From Rhizobium sp. 007 (GTDB lineage: Bacteria; Pseudomonadota; Alphaproteobacteria; Rhizobiales; Rhizobiaceae): 64,000 nucleotides of DNA. Below the pieces are notes generated by a model. That model was not told where the DNA came from, did not search any database, and saw nothing but the letters and a program-made list of their open reading frames with translations. Numbering within the stretch: the first letter of the stretch is position 1; each line of letters starts with the position of its first letter. Both the position numbers and the translations under genes were made by a program. Positions 18,821 to 28,353 of this stretch are shown piece by piece. The DNA is taken from positions 2,666,001 to 2,730,000 of the forward strand of contig NZ_CP064187.1 in the NCBI RefSeq assembly GCF_015353075.1, written 5' to 3'.

Positions 18821-19723
18821 ATGGACCGATTTGATGCCATGCGGGTCTTTTGCCGCGTCGTGGAACGCCGCAGCTTCACGCTCGCAGCCGAGGATACGGG
18901 CCTGCCCCGCTCGACAGTGACCGATGCCGTCAAGCAGTTGGAAGCGCGCCTCGGCGTGCAACTGCTCCAGCGCACAACCCGCCATGTCAGCCCGACGCTC
19001 GACGGCGAGGCCTATTACCAGCGCTGCCTTTCGATCCTCGCCGACATCGAGGAGGCCGAAGGCGCCTTTGTCGGCGCCAAACCGAAGGGCATGTTGCGGG
19101 TCGATGTGCACGGTACGCTTGCCAGGCATTTCGTGCTGCCGAGCCTGCCATCCTTCCTGGAGACGTATCCGGATATCGAATTTTACATGAGCGAAGGCGA
19201 TCGTCTGGTCGATCTCGTCCGTGAAGGCATCGATTGCGTGTTGCGAGTCGGCGTGCCGCAGGATAGCGACATGATCGCCCGCCGCGTGGCCACGCTGGAA
19301 GAGATCACCCTCGCCTCACCCGCCTATCTCGAACTCCATGGCATACCGGAACATCCGGACAAGCTCGACGGCCACCGCATGGTCGGGTTCCGGTCCAGCG
19401 CGACGGGCGGGCTGCTGCCGCTCGAATTCATCATCGACGGGCAGGTCTGCAACATGTCGATCCCAGCCATCGTGTCGGTCAATGCAGCCGAAAGCCTCCA
19501 TGCGGCAGCACGCTGCGGACTGGGCATCATCCAAGTGCCGCGCTACCATGCCGAACGCTACATCGCCTCCGGCGAGCTGGTTCAGATCCTGAAAGGCTTC
19601 CCGCCGACCGAGACGCCGGTCTCGCTCCTTTATCCGCGCAATCGTCAGCTTTCGCCGCGCGTCCGCGTCTTCATAGACTGGCTGGTGAAGCTCTTTGGGC
19701 AGCAGCGGGCAAGTTTCGGGTAG
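18821..19723 (+). CDS. LysR-family transcriptional regulator
   Basis: A 300-residue LTTR: HTH in MRVFCRVVERRSFTLAAEDTGLPRSTVTDAVK (read as two adjoining stretches), then a substrate-binding domain. I chose the ATG at 18821 (MDRFDAM) over one five codons upstream, because the start then matches the paralogue at 16790 (MDQLSAM). It is divergent from the SDR gene and probably regulates it. Confidence 0.9.
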   Translation: MDRFDAMRVFCRVVERRSFTLAAEDTGLPRSTVTDAVKQLEARLGVQLLQRTTRHVSPTLDGEAYYQRCLSILADIEEAEGAFVGAKPKGMLRVDVHGTLARHFVLPSLPSFLETYPDIEFYMSEGDRLVDLVREGIDCVLRVGVPQDSDMIARRVATLEEITLASPAYLELHGIPEHPDKLDGHRMVGFRSSATGGLLPLEFIIDGQVCNMSIPAIVSVNAAESLHAAARCGLGIIQVPRYHAERYIASGELVQILKGFPPTETPVSLLYPRNRQLSPRVRVFIDWLVKLFGQQRASFG

Positions 19724-19774
19724 TCGCATTTGATGCGCGATGATATCGGCCGGAATCAAACGACAGGAACTTGA

Positions 19775-20362
19775 ATGACGAACACAAGTGCCATTGGAAA
19801 CGCTCCCTTGACCGGTAGTGAGCTTCGAGGCTTCTTCGAGCGCGATGCGATCGCCGTCGCGCGCGATCTCATCGGCTGCCACCTGCTCGTCAACGGTGCG
19901 GGCGGGCGCATCACCGAGACGGAGGCCTATTTCCCGCACGACGAGGCCTCGCACAGTTTCCGCGGACCGACCAGGCGCAACGGCGCGATGTTCGGCCCGC
20001 CGGGCAACGTCTATATCTACCGCATCTACGGCATGTACTGGTGCCTGAACTTCGTCTGCACGCCGGGCTCGGCCGTCCTCATCCGCGCGCTGGAGCCGCA
20101 AAGCGGTACCGCTGGAATGATCGAGCGTCGCGGCACCGATGTGGTCACCCGGCTCTGCAGCGGTCCCGGCAAGCTCTGCCAGGCGCTCGATATCGATATC
20201 GCGATCAACGACCGCCTGCTCGACCGCCCGCCATTTGCGATCTTTCCCTCGGCGCCGGTTCCGATCGCCTCGGGCACGCGGATCGGCATAACGAAGAATG
20301 CCGAAGTTCCATGGCGCTTCGGCATTCAGGGCTCGCGATATCTGAGCAAGCCGTTCCGCTGA
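19775..20362 (+). CDS. mpg: DNA-3-methyladenine glycosylase (AAG/MPG family)
   Basis: A 195-residue MPG-family enzyme excising alkylated purines for base-excision repair. Diagnostic stretches are TETEAYFPHDEASHSFRGPT (with the catalytic-region Glu), GPPGNVYIYRIYGMYWCLN and VLIRALEP. The C-terminal IGITKNAEVPWRF is also conserved. The stop codon TGA abuts the opposing emrB stop, forming TGATCA. Confidence 0.93.
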   Translation: MTNTSAIGNAPLTGSELRGFFERDAIAVARDLIGCHLLVNGAGGRITETEAYFPHDEASHSFRGPTRRNGAMFGPPGNVYIYRIYGMYWCLNFVCTPGSAVLIRALEPQSGTAGMIERRGTDVVTRLCSGPGKLCQALDIDIAINDRLLDRPPFAIFPSAPVPIASGTRIGITKNAEVPWRFGIQGSRYLSKPFR

Positions 20363-21907
20363 TCACTCCATGACGGCGCTGTGATCCGTTGATGCCGGCG
20401 CCGCCTTGGGTTTGCGCAAGATGAGCGCCAGCGGCATCACCGCAAGCGACATCAGCATCAGGAGCTTGAAGTCGTCCATGTAAGCGATGATCGTCGATTG
20501 CAGCGTGATGAGCTCGTTGAGCGAAGCCCGGCCTGCCGCGGTGAGCGGACTGAGCGACTGCGCGGCGGCGGCATCAAAGGCCCGGTTGAACGGCGTGACA
20601 TAGGCCGCGATCGAAGCGTGATTGCTCTGCGTATTCTCGACGATCAGTGCCGAGACGATCGAAATGCCGACGCTCGAGCCGATGTTGCGGGAAAGATTGT
20701 AGAGGCCCGTGCCGTCGGCGCGCATATGCGCCGGTAGCGTCGAGAAGGCGATCGTCGTCAGCGGCACGAACAGGAAGCCGAGACCGGCACCCTGGATGAA
20801 ACCGACCGAGACGATCGTCCACTGCGAGACGTCCGGCGTCCAACCCGTCATGTCGTACATTGCCCAGGCCGTAAGGCCGAGGCCGAACACGAGGAGCCAG
20901 CGGGTATCGACCTTGCCGATCAATCGCCCGACGATGAACATGCAAAGCATGGTGCCGATGCCACGTGGCCCCATGACGATGCCGGCCGTGATGACCGGAT
21001 AGCCCATCAGCGTCTGCAGATAAGGCGTCATCAGCGCCAGCGAGGCGAGATAGGTGACGCCGACCACGAAGATGAACACCATGCTGATCGCGAAATTCTG
21101 GTCGAGAAACAATCGTGGATTAACGAAGGACTTTTCGGCTGTCAGCGTATGAACCAGCAGCAGATAGAAGGCTGCCGCGCAGACGATCGCTTCGACCATG
21201 ATCTCGCCGGACGAGAACCAGTCGAGCTGCTCACCGCGGTCTAAAAACAGCTGCAGCGCGGCGATGAAGAGGCTCATCATGCCGAACCCGAACCAGTCGA
21301 GCTTTGCGAGCGCATCGCGCTTCGTTTCGCTGACGAAGATGACGATGCCCGCAAAGGCGAGCGCACCGATCGGCACGTTGATATAGAACACCCAGCGCCA
21401 GCTGATGTTGTCGGTCAGCCAACCGCCGATGACCGGCCCCAGGACCGGCCCGACCATGACCGAGACGCCGAATAAGGCCATGGCCGAGCCGCGCTCCTCG
21501 ACCGTATAGATGTCGAGGAGGATGCCCTGGGAGAGCGGTACGAGAGCAGCCCCGAAGAGGCCCTGGAGAAGGCGGAAGGCGACGATCTGCGGCAATGATT
21601 GCGCTACGCCGCAAAGCACCGATGCCACGACGAAGCCGGCAATTGCCGTCAGGAGCACGTTCTTGCGGCCGAACTTGGCGGCGAGGAAGCCCGACGGCGG
21701 CGTCATGATGGCGGCCGCGACGATATAGGACGTCAGGACCCAGTTGATCTGGTCGGCGGAGGCCGAAACGCTGCCCTGGATATAGGGCAGCGCGACGTTG
21801 GCGATGGTGGTGTCGAGCGCCTGCATGATGACGGCGAGAATGACGCAGGCCGTGATCGCACCGCGATTGGCAACCGGGCCGGCGGGAGATGCTGCAGCGT
21901 TACTCAT
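20363..21907 (-). CDS. emrB: EmrB-type MFS (DHA2) multidrug transporter
   Basis: A 514-residue, 14-helix DHA2-family drug:proton antiporter of the inner membrane. MQALDTTIANVALPYIQG in TM1, the loop 2-3 region SGFLAAKFGRKNV and the TM5 motif C region VGPVLGPVIGGWL are visible. I chose the ATG at 21907, which overlaps the emrA stop by 8 bases; longer readings run into emrA. With EmrA it forms a tripartite pump. The rhizobial rmrAB system has the same make-up. Confidence 0.93.
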   Translation of the reverse strand: MSNAAASPAGPVANRGAITACVILAVIMQALDTTIANVALPYIQGSVSASADQINWVLTSYIVAAAIMTPPSGFLAAKFGRKNVLLTAIAGFVVASVLCGVAQSLPQIVAFRLLQGLFGAALVPLSQGILLDIYTVEERGSAMALFGVSVMVGPVLGPVIGGWLTDNISWRWVFYINVPIGALAFAGIVIFVSETKRDALAKLDWFGFGMMSLFIAALQLFLDRGEQLDWFSSGEIMVEAIVCAAAFYLLLVHTLTAEKSFVNPRLFLDQNFAISMVFIFVVGVTYLASLALMTPYLQTLMGYPVITAGIVMGPRGIGTMLCMFIVGRLIGKVDTRWLLVFGLGLTAWAMYDMTGWTPDVSQWTIVSVGFIQGAGLGFLFVPLTTIAFSTLPAHMRADGTGLYNLSRNIGSSVGISIVSALIVENTQSNHASIAAYVTPFNRAFDAAAAQSLSPLTAAGRASLNELITLQSTIIAYMDDFKLLMLMSLAVMPLALILRKPKAAPASTDHSAVME

Positions 21908-23156
21908 GGCCCTTGCCGGCTTCGCGGCCCAACAGCCTGTTGACGAAATCCGGCAAACCGCGGGCATGGCCGGTATCGACATCGACGATCGTGCTCATGC
22001 CGACGCGAAGCGGCGGCTTGCCGTCGGCATCGTCGATGCTGACATGGATCGGAATACGCTGCACGACCTTCACCCAGTTGCCAGTGGTGTTTTGCGCCGG
22101 AAGCAGCGAGAAGCTGGAGCCGGATGCCGGACTGATGCTTTCGACCTTGCCCTTCCATTCGACGCCCGGATAGGTGTCGACAAAGATGCTCACCTCTTGG
22201 CCCGGCTTCACGTAGGTAAGCTCGGTTTCCTTCGGGCTTGCAGCGATCCAAAGCCGATTGGTCGCAACCAGCGAGAAGGCCTGTTGCGAGGCCTGCAGGT
22301 AGGAGCCGACCTGCAGCGCGTTGACATTGGTTACGACGCCGTCGAACGGCGCCTTGACGACGCTATGGTCGAGCTCGCGCTGGGCATTGTCGACATTTGA
22401 TTTTGCCTGCAGGTAGAGCGGGTTCTGCTCGACCGGCTGGCTGGCATCGTCGCCGAGCTCTGCAAGCGTGGTCGCAGCCTGCGCCCTGGCGACGGCAACC
22501 TTCTGAAGCGCAGCATCGAGATCGTGCTTGGCTTCATCATAGGCGGCACGTGTTACGGCCGAACTGTTGACGAGGCTCTGCTGACGATCGAACTGCGCCT
22601 GGAAATACGGGATGTCGGCCTGCGCCTGCGTGATTTCCGCAAGCGACTGCCGGTAGCTGGCCTTCAGGTTTTCGATCTGGTTGCGCTGGACGCCAAGCTG
22701 GGCCTTTGCGCCGTCGAGCGCGATCCTGAAGCTGTCGGATTTCAGGCTAAAGAGCACCTGCCCGGCCTTGACCGTTTCGTTCTCGTGAACGTTGATCTGG
22801 TCGACGATGCCGGAAACATCCGTCGTCAGGCCGACCATATCCGCCTGGATATAGGCATTGTCGGTTGACATGACCTGCCCGCCATTCACGTAGAAATAGC
22901 CGCCGGCAACAAGGGCAATAGGCAGCAGCGCAAACAGCACGGGGCGGGTGAGGCTGCGCCGACGGCGGACGCTGATGCCGTCGGACGCAGCCACTGCGGC
23001 GGCCGGCGCTGAATTGGATGAAGGCGCTTCGGCTACCGTTTCCTGGGTTTCGGAGACTTCCTTGTCTTCGATCGGATTCTTGTCTTCGGTCGGATTCTTG
23101 GCGTTGGCGTCGTCAACGACGCGGAGGGAAGATTTTTCAACCATGGTTCTGCTCAT
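21900..23156 (-). CDS. emrA: EmrA/HlyD-type membrane fusion protein
   Basis: A 418-residue adaptor. A cytoplasmic N-terminal tail of about 75 residues, rich in Glu, Asp, Ala and Pro, precedes one membrane helix (VLFALLPIALVAGGYFYV). HlyD barrel-sandwich and coiled-coil regions follow, including DNAYIQADMVGLTTDVSGIV and VKAPFDGVVTNVNALQVG. The start is the ATG at 23156 or the one at 23144; both overlap the end of marR, so translation is coupled. Its tail contains a tandem duplication (23065-23100). Confidence 0.92.
   Translation of the reverse strand: MSRTMVEKSSLRVVDDANAKNPTEDKNPIEDKEVSETQETVAEAPSSNSAPAAAVAASDGISVRRRRSLTRPVLFALLPIALVAGGYFYVNGGQVMSTDNAYIQADMVGLTTDVSGIVDQINVHENETVKAGQVLFSLKSDSFRIALDGAKAQLGVQRNQIENLKASYRQSLAEITQAQADIPYFQAQFDRQQSLVNSSAVTRAAYDEAKHDLDAALQKVAVARAQAATTLAELGDDASQPVEQNPLYLQAKSNVDNAQRELDHSVVKAPFDGVVTNVNALQVGSYLQASQQAFSLVATNRLWIAASPKETELTYVKPGQEVSIFVDTYPGVEWKGKVESISPASGSSFSLLPAQNTTGNWVKVVQRIPIHVSIDDADGKPPLRVGMSTIVDVDTGHARGLPDFVNRLLGREAGKGHE
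23065..23100. repeat. 18-bp tandem duplication inside emrA
   Basis: Two adjacent 18-bp units (23065-23082 and 23083-23100) differ at one base and encode repeated acidic residues (KNPTED then KNPIED) in the cytoplasmic tail of EmrA. In-frame units like this can expand or contract by slippage. Confidence 0.8.
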
Positions 23157-23601
23157 TCCCGGCGGCCGGTGTGCGGCACGCCTGCACTAGATTTGTTTTC
23201 ATCAGCGATAGGATTTGAAAGAGCTGTTCGCGCTGCTCGGCGCAGACGCCGTCGAGGGCTTCGACGCGCGTGGCTTCTCCGATCACCCGCATTTGTGCAA
23301 GCAGCGGCAATGCCTCGTCACGCATGTAAAGAAGCCAGACGCGCCGGTCCGCCGGATGCTGCCGCCGTTCGACAAGTCCGCGTTCGGCAAGCTTGTCGAG
23401 AATCCGCACCAGCGTGATCGGCTCGACTTCGAGGATCTCGGCGAGCCCACCCTGGTGAATACCCTCGTTGTTCGCGAGATAGGCAAGCGTTTGCCATTGC
23501 GAGCGGGTCAGCCCGAGGCATTTAGCGCGCTGCTCGAACCGCTTGCGAAGCAGACGGGCGACGTCGTGTAGGACAAAACCGAGGGTCGGATAGGCGCTCA
23601 T
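23137..23601 (-). CDS. MarR-family repressor
   Basis: A 154-residue MarR protein: winged helix with GLTRSQWQTLAYLANNEGI, recognition helix region LEVEPITLVRILDKL and wing RRQHPADRRVWLLY. MarR proteins usually bind phenolic ligands and release their own operon. It is first in marR-emrA-emrB, all overlapping. A perfect palindrome lies 18 bases upstream of its start and is the probable autoregulatory operator. Confidence 0.93.
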   Translation of the reverse strand: MSAYPTLGFVLHDVARLLRKRFEQRAKCLGLTRSQWQTLAYLANNEGIHQGGLAEILEVEPITLVRILDKLAERGLVERRQHPADRRVWLLYMRDEALPLLAQMRVIGEATRVEALDGVCAEQREQLFQILSLMKTNLVQACRTPAAGNEQNHG

Positions 23602-23619
23602 GAAAGCTATGCTAGCTAT

Positions 23620-23637
23620 TTATAAGTGTGCTTATAA
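23620..23637. promoter_or_regulatory. Probable MarR operator
   Basis: TTATAAG-TGTG-CTTATAA is a perfect 7-bp inverted repeat with a 4-bp centre, starting 18 bases upstream of the marR start codon. The 18-bp span fits one MarR dimer, and the position would block transcription of marR-emrAB. A smaller repeat, AGCTA-TGC-TAGCT (23605-23617), sits between it and the gene. Confidence 0.7.
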
Positions 23638-24007
23638 TGTTGATAGATATAGTGAGCATGTGCAACGCACAAGATCATCGGCCGCAGATTCCGCGTTGCG
23701 GCCAAAATGCCGCAGGGCACGTGTGGCAAGAGCTGATCGTCGACCCCCTGATCCCGGTCAGATTCTCAAACTACCGGCGATTGGCGTTTGCAATTTCTGC
23801 CTACTGACGTTTATAGTCCGATTTCATAGAGTTACCGGAGCAGACCTTCGGCCTTTTTTTGCAAGCTGGCACCCCTGCCGATCGGCCGGTGCGTGACAAG
23901 AGCAACAAGACGAAGGCCGGAAAGCCGGGTTCGACACAGCAGAAATGAATCGCATCGTTACCGCATAAGTTTGGCGGCATACCGGCCGCCCAGAATGGGG
24001 GATCGCT
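23638..24007. promoter_or_regulatory. Divergent spacer between marR and the second RND operon
   Basis: About 370 bases with no convincing gene. It must hold the promoter of the RND adaptor gene and, at its left end, that of marR. I see a CTGA-TCCCGG-TCAG repeat near 23749 and T-rich runs near 23855, but no recognisable terminator or riboswitch. Confidence 0.4.
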
Positions 24008-25180
24008 ATGCCTTACTCTCTTCGTGAAGCCCTTGCTCTCACTTACCTTATCCTTTTTCCCGCGACCGTCATTGCCCAGGACGCTCCGCCTGCTCCGCCC
24101 GTCACGGTTGCAAAACCCGTCGTTCGCGATGTCGTGGACAGCGACGAGTTCATCGGCCGCTTCGCGGCGGTCGACGAGGTCTCCGTGCGATCGCGCGTCG
24201 GCGGCTACCTGCAGGAAGTACATTTCACCGATGGCGCGATGGTCAAGAAAGGTGACTTGCTCTTCGTCATCGATCAGCGCCCCTTTGTCACTGCGTTCAA
24301 TGAAGCAACCGCTGCGCTTGAAGTCGCAAAATCGACACTGATCTACGCTGAAGCGCAGTTCAAACGCGCAGAATCACTCGCCACCAGCGGCAGCCAGTCG
24401 GTTTCGACGCTCGATGACCGGCGCCGCGAATGGGTTTCCGCTCAGGCCAATGTCCGCGGCGCCCAGGCCACGGCAGATCGGGCCACGCTCGATCTCGAAT
24501 ATACGAAGATTACCGCCCCGATCAGCGGCCGCATCGACCGGCGGCTGATCTCCGCCGGCAACCTCGTCCAGGCCGACCAGTCGGTGCTGACGACGATCGT
24601 TTCGCTCGATCCGATCGACTTGTATTTCGACGTCGACGAGCGCCGGCTGCTGAACTTCGCGCAGACGGCGCGTGCGCGCGGCAGCGACCTTCAGCAGGGC
24701 GGCGGCGGTCTTGAGGTGCAGGTCCGCATCACGGATGCCAACGAGAAGCCGTTCACAGGCAAGCTCGATTTCGCCGAGAACCGGGTCGACAGCCAGACCG
24801 GCACGATGCGGGTCCGCGCTCGCTTCGACAATCCGAACTTCGTGCTTCAGCCTGGTCTTTTCGGCCGCGTGCAGGTGGAGGCGTCCAACGTTTATAGGGC
24901 CATTCTCGTGCCGGACGAGGCAATCGGCTCCGACCAGAACCAGCGGGTCGTCTATGTCGTCGGCAACGATGGCACGGTTTCGACCAAGCCCGTGCGGCCC
25001 GGCCCGCGGCTTTACGGCTACCGCGTCATCCGCGAAGGCATGGAAGGCAATGAGACGATCGTCGTCAACGGCCTGATGCGCGCTCGCCCGGGAGCCAAGA
25101 TCACGCCGCAGATGACTGAACTGCCGCAGAGCCGCGAGGATATCCCGCCGGAAGCTGCAAGCATGGAGCTTGCCCAATGA
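24008..25180 (+). CDS. RND periplasmic adaptor (AcrA/MexE-type)
   Basis: A 390-residue membrane fusion protein with a signal peptide (about residues 1-23, cleavage near VIAQ). VRSRVGGYLQEVHFTDGAMV, a coiled-coil stretch (about 95-165) and LEYTKITAPISGRIDRRLIS are the lipoyl halves. It shares its operon with the permease that follows, whose ATG overlaps its TGA by four bases. No dedicated regulator is adjacent except the divergent marR. Confidence 0.92.
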   Translation: MPYSLREALALTYLILFPATVIAQDAPPAPPVTVAKPVVRDVVDSDEFIGRFAAVDEVSVRSRVGGYLQEVHFTDGAMVKKGDLLFVIDQRPFVTAFNEATAALEVAKSTLIYAEAQFKRAESLATSGSQSVSTLDDRRREWVSAQANVRGAQATADRATLDLEYTKITAPISGRIDRRLISAGNLVQADQSVLTTIVSLDPIDLYFDVDERRLLNFAQTARARGSDLQQGGGGLEVQVRITDANEKPFTGKLDFAENRVDSQTGTMRVRARFDNPNFVLQPGLFGRVQVEASNVYRAILVPDEAIGSDQNQRVVYVVGNDGTVSTKPVRPGPRLYGYRVIREGMEGNETIVVNGLMRARPGAKITPQMTELPQSREDIPPEAASMELAQ

Positions 25181-28100
25181 GGTTTGCGCACTTCTTCGTG
25201 GACCGACCGATATTCGCGTCCGTCCTCTCCATAGTTCTGCTCATTCTCGGCGGCCTCGCCTATTTCCAGTTGCCGGTGGCGCAGTTTCCCGAAATAGCAC
25301 CGCCCACCATCGTCGTGCGCACCAACTATCCCGGCGCCGACGCCCAGACCGTCGCCGACACGGTCGCAACGCCGCTCGAACAGGAAATCAACGGCGTCGA
25401 GAACATGCTCTACATGTCCTCCTATTCGACTGACGACGGGTCGATGTCGCTGACAATCACCTTCAAGCTCGGTACCGATCTGGATACGGCGCAGGTTCTC
25501 GTCCAAAACCGGGTAGCGATCGCCGAACCGCGCCTGCCCGATGAGGTTCGCCGCAACGGGGTCACCACCGCGAAGAGTTCACCCGACCTGATGATGGTCG
25601 TGCATATCCTGTCTCCGAACAGCCGCTACGATCAGCTTTACGTTTCAAACTACGCCCGCAGCCGCATCCGCGATGTGCTGGTGCGTCTCGACGGCGTCGG
25701 AGACCTCACCATCTTCGGCGAGCGCGAATATGCCCTTCGCATCTGGCTCGATCCGCAAAGGCTGGCCTCTTATAGCATGACCCCGAACGATGTGGTGGCT
25801 GCCTTGCGCGAACAGAACGTGCAGGTTTCGGGTGGCTCGATCGGCGGGCCGCCGGCGGCGGGCATAAACGCATTCCAATACACCGTGACGACGCAGGGCA
25901 GGTTCTCCGATGCGCGGCAGTTCCGCTACGTCATTGTGAAAGCGACAGAGGACGGCCGCCTCGTACAGTTGCAGGACATCGCCCGCATCGAGCTCGGCGC
26001 CAAGCAATACGCCACCAACAGCTACCTCGACGGCAAGCCGGCGGTGGCGCTCGGCATCTTCTCGCGTCCGGGCACAAACGCGCTCGCTACCGCCGCCGAA
26101 ATCAAGGCGAACATGGAACAGCTCGCCAAGGACTTTCCCCCAGGGCTGGCTTACGACATCGTCTACAATCCGACCGAGTTCATTTCCGAGTCGATAACAG
26201 AGGTCTACAAGACCATTTTCGAAGCGGCCGTGCTGGTCGCAATTGTGGTGTTGGTCTTTCTGCAATCGTGGCGCACGGCCATCATCCCCATCGTCGCGAT
26301 CCCGGTGTCGCTGATCGGCACTTTCGCTTTCCTGCTCGCCTTCGGCTTCTCGCTCAACATGCTGACGCTCTTCGGGCTCGTGCTCGCTATCGGCATCGTG
26401 GTAGACGATGCGATCGTCGTCGTCGAGAACGTCGAGCGAAATCTGGCCAAGGGCATGACGCCGAGGGAAGCGGCGCATGTTACCATGGACGAGGTCGGAA
26501 CGGCGGTCATCGCGATCTCCCTGGTACTCATCGCCGTGTTCGTCCCAACAACCTTCATCCCAGGCATTACCGGCCAGTTCTACCGGCAGTTTGCGGTGAC
26601 GATCTCGGTCGCAACGGCAATCTCGGCGGTCAACTCGCTGACATTGTCGCCAGCCATCGCTGCGCTCGTGCTGCGGCCGCACGAAGAACATGCGAAGGAG
26701 ACGCGAAATCCGTTCACGCGACTGGGCCGCGGCCTCGCCAACGGCTTCAATCGCGGCTTCGACCGAATGAGCCACGGCTACTCATGGATTGTTCGCCGCA
26801 CCGTTGCGACAAGGACGGCCCTGTTCTGTGCGCTGCTGGTATTTGCGGGACTGCTGGCATCGACCTACTACATGGGCCGAATCGTCCCGAGTGGCTTCAT
26901 CCCCAATATGGACCAGGGCTATGCAATCGTCGTCCTCCAATTGCCCGAGGGCGCCTCGCTCAACCGAACCGATGCCGTCGTGCAGCAGGCGGCGGAAGTC
27001 ATCCGCAACACGCCTGGCGTCTCTCACGCGGTGGCCTTTGCAGGCTTCAGCGGCGCCACCTTCACCAACGCGTCCAATCAAGGCGTTGTCTTCGCACCCT
27101 TCGACACCTTCGAACACAGGCTTGAGCAGGGTCTGAGCGCCGGCCGGATCATCGGTCAGCTCTACCAAAACCTGCAGAGCATCCAGGAAGCCTTCATCAT
27201 TGCCATCCCGCCGCCGTCGGTCAGGGGTATCGGCAATTCCGGCGGCTTCAAGATGCAGCTGATGGACCTCGAAAGCGGCGACATGCGGCGGGTTCTGGCC
27301 CTTGCCAACCAGATGATGGGTACCGCCAATCAGACGCCCGGGCTGACCGGCGTCTTCACGACCTTCTCCGTATCGAGCCCGCAATTCTTCCTCAATATCG
27401 ATCGCGACAAGGCACGCATGCTGAACGTCCCGATCTCGAACATATTCGATACGCTCTCGATCAATCTGGGCACATCCTATGTCAACGACTTCAATGCTTT
27501 CGGCAGGGTCTATCAGGTGCGGGCGCAGGCCGACCAGGAATTCCGCCTCGAGCGGGACGACATCCTTGCCCTGAAGGTCCGGTCGGCGACGGGCGCGCTC
27601 GTGCCGTTGGGAACCCTCATCGAAGTCCAGGACAGGAGCGGTCCGGCGCTCGTCCAGCATTACAATATGTATGTCTCGGTACCGCTACAGGGCAATCCGG
27701 CGCCGGGTGTGTCGACCGGCACCGCCCTCGACAGCATGGAGAAGATCGCGGGTTCGCTACTGCCCTCGGGAACGACCTTCAACTGGACCGAACTCGCCTT
27801 TCAGGAGCGCGGCACCGGCAACACAGCGATCTTTATCTTCGCGCTTTCGGTGATTTTCGTCTTTCTGGCCCTGTCGGCGCAATATGAAAGCTGGGTGCTG
27901 CCGCTCGCGATCATCCTGATCGTGCCGTTGGCCATCCTTGCGGCCCTGCTTGGCGTCCATCTTCGCGGCATGGACAACAACATCCTGACGCAGATCGGCC
28001 TCATCGTGCTAATCGGCCTTGCGGCAAAGAACGCGATCCTGATCGTTGAATTCGCGAGGCAAGCGGAAGAGGACGGTAAGACGCCGGTGGAGGCGGCGAT

Positions 28101-28350
28101 TGAAGCCAGCCATCTGCGCCTGCGCCCAATCCTGATGACGGCATTCGCCTTCATCTTCGGCGTCGTGCCGCTGATGATCGCGACGGGGCCAGGCGCGGAA
28201 ATGCGCCAATCGCTCGGTACTGCCGTCTTCTCGGGAATGCTCGGCGTCACGATCTTCGGCTTGTTCCTGACGCCAGCCTTCTACGTCGTGCTGCGCGCGC
28301 GCCGCCGCAAAGTCGCGCCGAAAGGGCAACCGGTCGAAGAAACAGGTTGA
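25177..28350 (+). CDS. RND (HAE1/AcrB-type) multidrug efflux permease
   Basis: A 1057-residue RND pump, similar in plan to the one at 11136-14333 but clearly a different paralogue. FFVDRPIFASVLSIVLL opens the first helix, and GIVVDDAIVVVENVERNLA carries the TM4 Asp pair. LIGLAAKNAILIVEF lies in the second half. It is translationally coupled to the adaptor. Its stop lies three bases from the stop of the convergent exoZ gene. Confidence 0.94.
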   Translation: MRFAHFFVDRPIFASVLSIVLLILGGLAYFQLPVAQFPEIAPPTIVVRTNYPGADAQTVADTVATPLEQEINGVENMLYMSSYSTDDGSMSLTITFKLGTDLDTAQVLVQNRVAIAEPRLPDEVRRNGVTTAKSSPDLMMVVHILSPNSRYDQLYVSNYARSRIRDVLVRLDGVGDLTIFGEREYALRIWLDPQRLASYSMTPNDVVAALREQNVQVSGGSIGGPPAAGINAFQYTVTTQGRFSDARQFRYVIVKATEDGRLVQLQDIARIELGAKQYATNSYLDGKPAVALGIFSRPGTNALATAAEIKANMEQLAKDFPPGLAYDIVYNPTEFISESITEVYKTIFEAAVLVAIVVLVFLQSWRTAIIPIVAIPVSLIGTFAFLLAFGFSLNMLTLFGLVLAIGIVVDDAIVVVENVERNLAKGMTPREAAHVTMDEVGTAVIAISLVLIAVFVPTTFIPGITGQFYRQFAVTISVATAISAVNSLTLSPAIAALVLRPHEEHAKETRNPFTRLGRGLANGFNRGFDRMSHGYSWIVRRTVATRTALFCALLVFAGLLASTYYMGRIVPSGFIPNMDQGYAIVVLQLPEGASLNRTDAVVQQAAEVIRNTPGVSHAVAFAGFSGATFTNASNQGVVFAPFDTFEHRLEQGLSAGRIIGQLYQNLQSIQEAFIIAIPPPSVRGIGNSGGFKMQLMDLESGDMRRVLALANQMMGTANQTPGLTGVFTTFSVSSPQFFLNIDRDKARMLNVPISNIFDTLSINLGTSYVNDFNAFGRVYQVRAQADQEFRLERDDILALKVRSATGALVPLGTLIEVQDRSGPALVQHYNMYVSVPLQGNPAPGVSTGTALDSMEKIAGSLLPSGTTFNWTELAFQERGTGNTAIFIFALSVIFVFLALSAQYESWVLPLAIILIVPLAILAALLGVHLRGMDNNILTQIGLIVLIGLAAKNAILIVEFARQAEEDGKTPVEAAIEASHLRLRPILMTAFAFIFGVVPLMIATGPGAEMRQSLGTAVFSGMLGVTIFGLFLTPAFYVVLRARRRKVAPKGQPVEETG

Positions 28351-28353
28351 TCG

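Noticed and set aside
23600..23896. 98-codon frame between marR and the second RND operon
   Set aside because: No SD, runs through the MarR palindrome, and shows no protein-like composition.
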